From positions 186,001-250,000 of the forward strand of contig VANK01000008.1 of assembly GCA_008682415.1 (NCBI GenBank): a DNA stretch of 64,000 bases, given 5' to 3'. This DNA is from Acidobacteria bacterium AB60. GTDB taxonomy: Bacteria > Acidobacteriota > Terriglobia > Terriglobales > Acidobacteriaceae. The translations under genes were made by a program, and so were the position numbers. Shown piece after piece: positions 1 through 6,905 of this stretch; positions within the stretch are counted from its first letter, which is position 1, and the number at the start of each line of letters is the position of its first letter. The notes under the pieces are model-generated. The model searched no databases, was not told where the DNA came from, and saw nothing but the letters and a program-made list of their open reading frames with translations.

Positions 1-61
1 CGGTCCACAAAACCCCCGCCACCAGCAACCCGACCGCAATGCGAACCATCGATCTGCGCAT
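1..61 (-). CDS. Secreted or membrane-anchored protein, N-terminal fragment (partial)
   Basis: Reading leftwards from the ATG at 61, the first 20 residues run MRRSMVRIAVGLLVAGVLWT: two arginines followed by a hydrophobic stretch, as in a signal peptide or membrane anchor. An AAAGGG purine stretch about 8 nt upstream could serve as ribosome binding site. A second ATG at 49 is possible. The rest of the gene lies outside the window, so no function can be given. It is divergent from the MoeB-like gene at 321. Only 20 codons are visible. Confidence 0.45.
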   Translation of the reverse strand, partial: MRRSMVRIAVGLLVAGVLWT

Positions 62-320
62 GAGAATCGCCCTTTCTTGAGCTTGTGCTTCTCCGGTTGT
101 GCTCTGGCCACATGGTGATCCGCGCCGCCGGGCCGTATCGGCCCCTCTGTCCAGTCCCTTCCGGCACGGACCGGTTCACATCTCCGGGTTTGCGAACGCA
201 GCATAGCCTGTTTTCCTGGCTGCTAAAAGGGGCTGTGTGTGAATTCCCCGTCCGCAGCCTCATTATCCGGGACCGGCTTTCTCCATCGTTCGCCCCCATC
301 CGCTCATCTAAAGTGAAGCC

Positions 321-1496
321 ATGACTTTGACTGATGCCGTCCAGCTCCCGGAACTCTCCACCGACGAACTTGCCCGCTACTCCCGCCACCTCATCCTGCC
401 CGAGGTGGGCATGGAGGGGCAGCAGCGCCTCAAGGCGGCGCGGGTGCTCTGCGTCGGTACCGGCGGCCTCGGCTCGCCCCTGGCCTTCTACCTCGCCGCC
501 GCCGGTATCGGCACCCTCGGCCTGGTCGACTTCGACGTGGTCGACGCCAGCAACCTGCAGCGCCAGATCATCCACTCCACCCGCGACATCGGCCGCAAGA
601 AGCTCGACTCCGCCGCCGAGAAGCTCACCGCCCTCAACCCCGCCCTCAACGTGGTCAAGCACGAGACCATGCTCACCAGCGAGAACGCCCTCGACATCCT
701 CAAGGACTACGACGTGGTCGCCGACGGCACCGACAACTTTCCCACCCGCTACCTCGTCAACGACGCCTGCGTGATGCTGGGGATTCCCAATGCCTACGGG
801 TCCATCTTCCGCTTTGAGGGGCAGGCCAGCGTCTTCGCCACCAAAGAGGGCCCCTGCTACCGATGCCTCTACCCCGAGCCGCCGCCCCCGGGCCTGGTAC
901 CAAGCTGCGCCGAGGGCGGCGTGCTGGGCATCCTCCCCGGCCTGGTGGGCGTCATCCAGGCCACCGAGGTGATCAAGCTCATCCTGGGCAAGGGCGAGCC
1001 CCTGGTCGGCCGCCTCTTGCTCGTGGACTCCCTCAGCATGCGCTTTCGCGAGCTCAAGCTGCGCAAGAACCCCGAGTGCCCGGCGTGCGGCGCCCACCCC
1101 ACCGTGACCCACCTGATCGACTACCAGCAGTTCTGCGGCATCGCGCCGCCGACGCCCCAGGAGACAACAGTGAAGAACGGAATCCCGCAGATGACGGTCA
1201 AGGAACTGAAGCGCAAGCTGGATGCCGGCGAGGACTTTCAGCTGATCGACGTGCGCGAGCCCTACGAGTACCAGATCGCGCAGATCGGCGGAAAGCTGAT
1301 CCCCCAGAACGACGTCCCCAACCGTCTCGCGGAGATCGACCGCGGCCGGGAGGTGGTGGTGCACTGCAAGTCCGGGGGACGCAGCCAGCGCATCGCCGAG
1401 TTCCTCAAGCAGGCCGGATACGACAACGTGTCCAATGTAGCGGGCGGCATCACCGCCTGGAGCGAGGAGATCGACCCCAAGGTCGCAAAATATTGA
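321..1496 (+). CDS. moeB: MoeB/ThiF-family adenylyltransferase fused to a C-terminal rhodanese domain
   Basis: 391 aa. An E1-like enzyme that adenylates the C-terminal glycine of a ubiquitin-like sulfur carrier (MoaD or ThiS type); the rhodanese domain supplies persulfide sulfur. Residues 1-275 are the adenylyltransferase, with the nucleotide-binding GTGGLG at 46-51, LVDFD near 69-73, zinc-binding CxxC pairs at 179/182 and 253/256, and a Cys in PSCAEGG at 196. Residues about 290-390 are rhodanese, with the active-site loop CKSGGRS starting at Cys349. The fused architecture matches MoeZ/MOCS3-type proteins, which can serve molybdopterin, thiamine or cysteine biosynthesis. No carrier-protein gene is adjacent, so the pathway is open. 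The ATG at 321 gives the canonical N-terminus (LARYSRHLILPEVG at about 17-30). A hairpin at 1701-1728 may end the transcript. Confidence 0.9.
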   Translation: MTLTDAVQLPELSTDELARYSRHLILPEVGMEGQQRLKAARVLCVGTGGLGSPLAFYLAAAGIGTLGLVDFDVVDASNLQRQIIHSTRDIGRKKLDSAAEKLTALNPALNVVKHETMLTSENALDILKDYDVVADGTDNFPTRYLVNDACVMLGIPNAYGSIFRFEGQASVFATKEGPCYRCLYPEPPPPGLVPSCAEGGVLGILPGLVGVIQATEVIKLILGKGEPLVGRLLLVDSLSMRFRELKLRKNPECPACGAHPTVTHLIDYQQFCGIAPPTPQETTVKNGIPQMTVKELKRKLDAGEDFQLIDVREPYEYQIAQIGGKLIPQNDVPNRLAEIDRGREVVVHCKSGGRSQRIAEFLKQAGYDNVSNVAGGITAWSEEIDPKVAKY

Positions 1497-1700
1497 GGGG
1501 CGCGCGCACACAGAAAAAAAAACGGGGAAGCGCTATTAGGGTCAGGAGCTTAGAGGTGATTTTGCGCATTTTGGGCGTTGAATGTGATTTAACGCACAAA
1601 ATGAGGGCGGCAAGGGCTGCGATGGCCTGGGACAGGGATCGGGCATAAGGCGTTTGAGGCAAGGCGCGAGTCATCGGGTGCGTCTCCTTTCGGCAAAGCA

Positions 1701-1733
1701 AAAAGGCCCGCGGGGATGCGGGCCTTTTGGTTT
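1701..1733 (+). terminator. Rho-independent terminator-like hairpin
   Basis: An 11-bp perfect stem (AAAAGGCCCGC with GCGGGCCTTTT) around a 6-nt loop, followed by TTTTGGTTT. It lies 205 bp after the MoeB-like stop codon and could end that transcript. The hairpin is symmetric: on the minus strand it is followed by TTTTTGCTTT and then a good Shine-Dalgarno, so it could act in that direction too. Confidence 0.55.
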
Positions 1734-2033
1734 GCGGATTTCTGATGTATCTCCAGTATGGCAGGTCCGCAGAATTAACCTCCAAATTATTTTTATTTTT
1801 CTTCGGTTTGTTTTGTGCAGTTTAGCGCCTTTTTCGGGGGAGGGGGGCTTGACAAGATTTCCACAGTCGACGGCTTTGACTGGTTTTACCAGGGGGGCAG
1901 GGAGATTGCGGTGGCGGCGGAGTTTGGCGGGGGCCCCGATTGCTGCTCAGGGCGGCTATTGGAATCAGACGTCAGAAGTCCGAAATCGGGAGAGGCGGGG
2001 ATGCGGGTGGTTTTCGCCTTAATTTCGTGGTAA

Positions 2034-2062
2034 TTGAATACTACGTATGTAGTAAATAGAGT
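2034..2062 (+). promoter_or_regulatory. Putative sigma-70 promoter with BlaI/MecI/CopY-like operator in the spacer
   Basis: TTGAAT (2034-2039) and TAGAGT (2057-2062) are separated by exactly 17 bp and each match the -35/-10 consensus at 4 of 6 positions. The palindrome TACTACGTATGTAGTA at 2039-2054 fills the spacer. TACTAC/GTAGTA half-sites around a 4-bp centre resemble operators of BlaI/MecI/CopY winged-helix repressors, so binding would occlude RNA polymerase. The likely target is the membrane gene at 2371, with a ~300-nt leader. No blaI-type gene is in the window; repressor identity is inference. Confidence 0.45.
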
Positions 2063-2370
2063 GATTCTGTCCAATTTGGAGGCGTAGCCTGGCTTTCGGA
2101 CCGGTTGGGCGGAGAAGACCGGGAAGCTCGGAAGGTTCGTGGGGGAGCTGAAGCGCCTCCCGTCCAACAGACCTCAGGACGGGTCGCGTCAATCGGTCAG
2201 GCCGGGCTCCGGTTGGGGATGCCTGTCCACAAATCGAGAGAGCCCGGATGCCACCGGGGGATTGCCACACCTCAAAAGATCGCCCTTTCGCCAGACGCAA
2301 GAAGATGGCATTCTTTGTGACACACGTCACAAGGTGGACCGGCTTGCTGCGTCCCTTTGGGGGAACATCC

Positions 2371-3924
2371 ATGGACCGCACCAAAGGCTGTTTGAGCGTC
2401 TTCCTGGCACTCCTGCTTCTCGGAATTATTGTCAACCTGCTTAGGGCGACATGGCCTGTCTGCCTGCCCACCGTGGTGGCGATCACTGGGTGGATCGTGA
2501 CGGCGAAACGATCCTCGGCAGTGACGAAGGGGATTCACGAGGTGCTGGGCCCTGTGACCGTTGGTTTGTTGCTGGTGTGCGGGCTGATGCTGCTGTTTGC
2601 GGTGACATCGCCCTCAGTCGATGAAGTGGGCCATGTGGAGCGAGCGATCGTGTTCGCCGATAACCTACCGGCGATGACCAAGCTGTCGACGCTGCGGTTC
2701 AGCGTTTTGATGATCGTCCTGACGGGGGTGGCGTGTCTTCTTCCCAGGGCACAAGCGGTGACACGGTTTTTCACGGTGAAGAAGTGGGCTGGACGAACCT
2801 CTGCGGCGGTGGCCATGGCGAGTTCGTTCACATTCTTCACGAACGCTACGGTGGTTCAGCCGAAGGCAGGAGCGATCTACGAGAAGATCGAGGCGCTCTA
2901 TCGGAAATCCAAGGAGGGACAGGCGAAGGAGGTGGACCGGTATCTGGCGGCTAAGGCAATGCAGCGGGCTCTGACCGGGATGCAAGCGGGCGAGCGGGAG
3001 TACTTCCAGTTGCTGGTGCAGGGGATAGCGGGGGTGCCGACGCTGGATCTATCTGGGCAGAAAGAGCTGGCTGGTTACACGTCCATGCATCTTCATCAAC
3101 GAGGAGCTCTTCTTCCTAACCCCGAGGAGGCGGTTGATGCGGCGGCGGTACATGCACACGGAGAGGCGCTGCACGCTCTGGATGAGCAATTGGAGACGGA
3201 GAAGGCCGCCAAGGGATTTGCGGAGCAGGCGGTGAAAGCGGCGCAAGAGAGCCTGAATTTAGGAAACGACCGGCTGAAGGAGTTGGCCTGGTCATTGGTG
3301 GAGAGGCTGATCGGCGATGAGGCGGGGGAGATAGCGCGATTGGCGCGCCCGTTTGTGGACAAGATCCTGGATAACCAATTCGAAAGCTATACGGAGCCGC
3401 TCATCAAGCGGCAGGCGGAACGGGTGCGGCGATTCTTCCAGCCCGGGCAGACGGGAGAGGCGGCGCGGGTGCTGGCGCGGAAGGAGACGCAATCGGCAGT
3501 GGTTCTGATGAGCGCTAATGAAGCAGAACGAGCCAAAGCATCGGCAGAGAAGGCGCTGGAAGCGGCGCAACAGGCGAAGGCGGATGCGGAGGCGGGCAAT
3601 GCGGACCGGGCGGCGGCGGAGCTAGGAGATGCGCAGCTTGCATCCGGTCAGGCGATGGAAGAGGCGAAATTGGCGAAGTCGGCAGCCGCCGCCGTGAGCG
3701 ATTCCGGACATGCGCTGTTCACGGGGTCGGATCAGATGAAGATCGCAATCGCTGTGGCGGGCGCCACGGATGCGGCAAAGTCGCTGCGGGCGGCTGCAGA
3801 AGCGGAGGCGGCGATCAACAGCGCCAAGAACGCGGCTCGAATTGTTGAGGACGCGCGGGCGGCGAGAGCCGCGGCGGAGGCTGCAGAGGCGGCAAAGACT
3901 GTTTTGCGCGTCATTCCGAAATAG
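2371..3924 (+). CDS. Multi-pass membrane protein with long Ala-rich coiled-coil C-terminal half
   Basis: 517 aa from the ATG at 2371, which follows GGGGGAA at 7 nt; in-frame ATGs at 2248 and 2305 would prepend a charged, non-signal-like stretch. Residues about 6-28, 60-82 and 105-127 are hydrophobic helices. Residues about 160-517 are soluble and strongly alpha-helical, with Lys/Glu/Ala-rich heptad-like segments, particularly about 390-450 and 475-510. I recognise no enzyme motif. The layout (membrane anchor plus helical domain) is compatible with a scaffold or signalling role but does not establish one. It stands alone, preceded by the BlaI-like promoter region and followed by about 3 kb of non-coding repeats. 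The coding frame is likely real because composition stays uniform over 500 codons. Confidence 0.65.
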   Translation: MDRTKGCLSVFLALLLLGIIVNLLRATWPVCLPTVVAITGWIVTAKRSSAVTKGIHEVLGPVTVGLLLVCGLMLLFAVTSPSVDEVGHVERAIVFADNLPAMTKLSTLRFSVLMIVLTGVACLLPRAQAVTRFFTVKKWAGRTSAAVAMASSFTFFTNATVVQPKAGAIYEKIEALYRKSKEGQAKEVDRYLAAKAMQRALTGMQAGEREYFQLLVQGIAGVPTLDLSGQKELAGYTSMHLHQRGALLPNPEEAVDAAAVHAHGEALHALDEQLETEKAAKGFAEQAVKAAQESLNLGNDRLKELAWSLVERLIGDEAGEIARLARPFVDKILDNQFESYTEPLIKRQAERVRRFFQPGQTGEAARVLARKETQSAVVLMSANEAERAKASAEKALEAAQQAKADAEAGNADRAAAELGDAQLASGQAMEEAKLAKSAAAAVSDSGHALFTGSDQMKIAIAVAGATDAAKSLRAAAEAEAAINSAKNAARIVEDARAARAAAEAAEAAKTVLRVIPK

Positions 3925-4438
3925 AAGGCGGCGCGCATTGTTGTGCCTTGAACGTCTTTTGCAAGTTCGCGTACGAGGATTTTTCTCATGAGCTGCCTGA
4001 CGAATCGATCCTCGTTGGAGAGCGATGAGCCGCAGCCACTAGATATGCCCCCGAACATCCGGTCTATCTCGTTGATGATTCGACCGCGAGGGTGAAGCAG
4101 GATGGGCGAGGCGATCCGCGACCGCGTTGATGGGAAGCATTCAGTGAGTATTGGTCAGCGCAATGGTCGCCACCTGCGAAACGGATCCCGATGTAATTCC
4201 TGCAAATTGGGTGGAGCCGTCAGAACCACCGGAAAAGGGATTGTGGCCGGCTGTCGGTGCGGATGGAATCACACGCGCGGCGCAAGAGATTGCCGGGGCC
4301 TTGCCGGCCCCTCGCATCCACTGTCGAGATCACGGGGTACGAAGCGCTCGTAGTAGCTGCGTTAGCCCAACACGCGAGCGAGGGGGCGAAGGAGCGCGAA
4401 TTGCACCCGCTGGAGGCTGAGGGGCGGGGTGGCCAGCA
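3925..4438. other. Non-coding stretch before the tandem arrays
   Basis: No frame here shows coding character: candidates at 3732-4058 (minus) and 4102-4353 (plus) are Arg/Gly/Ser-rich, lack a good ribosome binding site and have no recognisable motif. It could be a decayed gene end, but I cannot identify a parent. Confidence 0.5.
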
Positions 4439-6108
4439 AAACCTGGCGGGGCATCGATTGGATGAGTTCCGCTCCAGGACATCGGCGCGGCGGGCGTTTG
4501 ACCAGGGGGCGAGGGCCGGCGCGGACGGGCGTGCGTTGCGCGCGGCGATGGCGGCGCACTTCGCGCTTGATTCTTTGGGCCGCGCGGGAGAGTTCTTGTT
4601 GAGGTCCTTCGGCACGACTGAAAGTCGTGCCCTGGTTACAAAACCTGGCGGGGCATCGATTGGATGAGTTCCGCTCCAGGACATCGGCGCGGCGGGCGTT
4701 TGACCAGGGGGCGAGGGTCGGCGCGGAGGGGCGTTTGAATAGGGGGCGAGGGCCGGCGCGGACGGGCGTGCGTTGCGCGCGGCGATGGCGGCGCACTTCG
4801 CGCATGGGTTTGTGGGCCGCGCGGGAGAGTTTTGTTGAGGTCTTTCGGCACGACTGAAAGTCGTGCCCTGGTTACAAAACCTGGCGGGGCATCGATTGGA
4901 TGAGTTCCGCTCCAGGACATCGGCGCGACGGGCGTTTGACCAGGGGGCGAGGGCCGACGCGGCGCGGCGTGCGTTCCGCGCGGCGCTGGCGGCGCACTTC
5001 GCGCTTGATTCTTTGGGCCGCGCGGGAGAGTTCTTGTTGAGGTCCTTCGGCACGACTGAAAGTCGTGCCCTGGTTACAGAATGGGGTAACGGTGGCGGAA
5101 CATCGATGGGATGAATTCCGTGCCACGACATCGGCGCGGCGGGCGTTTGAATAGGGGGCGAGGGCCGGCGCGGACGGGCGTGCGTTGCGCGCGGCGATGG
5201 CGGCGCACTTCGCGCATGAGTTTGTTGGCCGCGCGGGAGAGTTTTGTTGAGGTCTTTCGGCACGACTGAAAGTCGTGCCCTGGTTACAAAACCTGGCGGG
5301 CATCGATTGGATGAGTTCCGCTCCAGGACATCGGCGCGGCGGGCGTTTGACCAGGGGCGAGGGTCGGCGCGGAGGGGCGTGCGTTCCGCGCGGCGATGGC
5401 GGCGCACTTCGCGCATGGGTTTGCGGGCCGCGCGGGATAGTTTTTGTTGAGGTCTTTCGGCACGACTGAAAGTCGTGCCCTGGTTACAAAACCTGGCGGG
5501 GCATCGATTGGATGAGTTCCGTGCCACGACATCGGCGCGACCGGGTGTTTGACCAGGGGGCGAGGGTCGGCGCGGAGCGGCGTGCGTTCCGCGCGGGGCT
5601 GGCGGCGCGCTTCGCGCATGGGTTTGTGGGCCGCGCGGGAGAGTTTTTGTTGAGGTCTTTCGGCACGACTGAAGGTCGTGCCCTGGTTACAAAAACGGTT
5701 GACGGTGGCGGGGCATCGATGGGATGAGTTCCGCTCCAGGACAGCGGCGGGACGGGCGTTTCACCAGGGGGCGAGGGCCGGCGCGGAGGGGCGTGCGTTG
5801 CGCGCGGCGCTGGCGGCGCACTTCGCGCATGGGTTTGTGGGCCGCGCGGGATAGTTTTTGTTGAGGTCTTTCGGCACGACTGAAGGTCGTGCCCTGGTTA
5901 CAAAACCTGGCGGGGCATCGATTGGATGAGTTCCGTGCCACGACATCGGCGCGACCGGGCGTTTGACCAGGGGGCGAGGGTCGGCGCGGAGGGGCGTGCG
6001 TTCCGCGCGGCGCTAGCGGCGCACTTCGCGCGTGTGTTTGTGGGCCGCGCGGGAGAGTTTTTGTTGAGGTCTTTCGGCACGACTGAAGGTCGTGCCCTGG
6101 TTACAAGG
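4439..6108. repeat. Tandem array A: eight units of about 200-236 bp, each ending in a REP-like palindrome
   Basis: The motif GCATCGATTGGATGAGTTCC or a close variant recurs at 4451, 4653, 4889, 5100, 5300, 5501, 5713 and 5915, giving periods of 202, 236, 211, 200, 201, 212 and 202 bp. Each unit ends with a palindrome CACGACTGAAAGTCGTG flanked by G/C and CCTGGTTAC; the last three copies read GAAGGTCGTG. The second unit is longer because a GGGGCGAGG segment near 4708-4760 is duplicated. Unit lengths mostly differ from multiples of three, so the long frames on either strand are not one repeated protein. The palindrome resembles short intergenic repeats common in Terriglobia. Confidence 0.9.
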
Positions 6109-6150
6109 CGTGGGTGCAGTGTGTTGCGGTGATCGTGGGAGAACGGAAGT

Positions 6151-6774
6151 CCCTCCCGCCCTAACAAGTTAGGACGGGGCACCCCGATTAGGTTTGAGCT
6201 GGAGGACGGTTTGTGGCAGAACGGAGGTCCCTCCCGCCCTAACAAGTTAGGACGGGGCACCCCGATGAGGTTTGAGCTGGAGGACGGTTTGTGGCAGAAC
6301 CGAGGTCCCTCCCGCCCTAACAAGTTGCGGCGGGGCGCGCCGATGAGGTTTGAGCTGGAGGATGGTTTGTGGCAGAACGGAAGTCCCTCCCGCCCTAACA
6401 AGTTAGGACGGGGCACCCCGATGAGGTTCGAGCTGGAGGACGGTTTGTGGCAGAACGGAAGTCCCTCCCGCCCTAACAAGTTAGGACGGGGCACCCCGAT
6501 GAGGTTTGAGCTGGAGGACGGTTTGTGGCAGAACCGAGGTCCCTCCCGCCCTAACAAGTTGCGGCGGGGCGCGCCGATGAGGTTTGAGTTGGAGGACGGT
6601 TTGTGGCAGAACCGAGGTCCCTCCCGCCCGAACAAGTTAGGACGGGGCACCCCGATGAGGTTTGAGCTGGAGGACGGTTTGTGGCAGAACCGAGGTCTCT
6701 CCCGCCCGAACAAGTTGCGGCGGGGCGCGCCGGATGCGTCCGGGAGCGGACACTGGTTTTCGCCGGTGGACACG
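6151..6774. repeat. Tandem array B: eight copies with an exact 78-bp period
   Basis: The sequence CCCTCCCGCCC starts at 6151, 6229, 6307, 6385, 6463, 6541, 6619 and, slightly changed, 6697, always 78 bp apart. Each unit holds CTAACAAGTT followed by either AGGACGGGGCACC (variant A, palindromic around AACAAGTT) or GCGGCGGGGCGCG (variant B). The order is A A B A A B A' B', so there is a 234-bp higher-order repeat. Because 78 is divisible by 3, frames stay open on both strands (a 254-aa frame at 6211-6975, plus, and a longer one on minus), but they are products of periodicity. Confidence 0.92.
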
Positions 6775-6905
6775 AGTGCAATCGACGGTCGCGCCAACCT
6801 GTTGATTTCAGGGTGGGGTGGTGACGTGCGCGTGGGCTTTCAGTTGCTTCAAGGAGGGGCAAGGCCAGGTGTGCGGGCCGGCGGAGCTTTGCGCGGAGGT
6901 TGCGG

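Larger units (their letters stand above)
1497..2370. other. Intergenic region with a hairpin and a putative BlaI-like promoter/operator
   Basis: 874 bp without a convincing gene. It holds a strong inverted repeat at 1701-1728, a short minus-strand frame (1450-1674) behind a good ribosome binding site, and an AT-rich promoter-like segment at 2034-2062 centred on a perfect palindrome. Frames reported in 2105-2444 have no coding character. In-frame extensions of the next gene upstream of 2371 are considered untranslated. Confidence 0.6.

Noticed and set aside
85..324. 79-aa plus-strand frame before the MoeB-like gene
   Set aside because: No ribosome binding site, no protein-like hydrophobic or charged pattern, and it overlaps the MoeB-like start.
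4220..5527. 435-aa minus-strand frame across array A
   Set aside because: It is the translation of unequal repeat units; the reading frame of the repeat changes from unit to unit, and composition is Arg/Pro/Ala-rich without structure.
4653..6108. Array A as a CRISPR array
   Set aside because: Units are about 205 bp and nearly identical throughout, with no unique spacers and no cas genes.
5898..6797. 299-aa minus-strand frame with a Cys/His-containing 26-residue repeat
   Set aside because: Same reason; it also runs out of array B into array A, which a real gene would not be expected to do.
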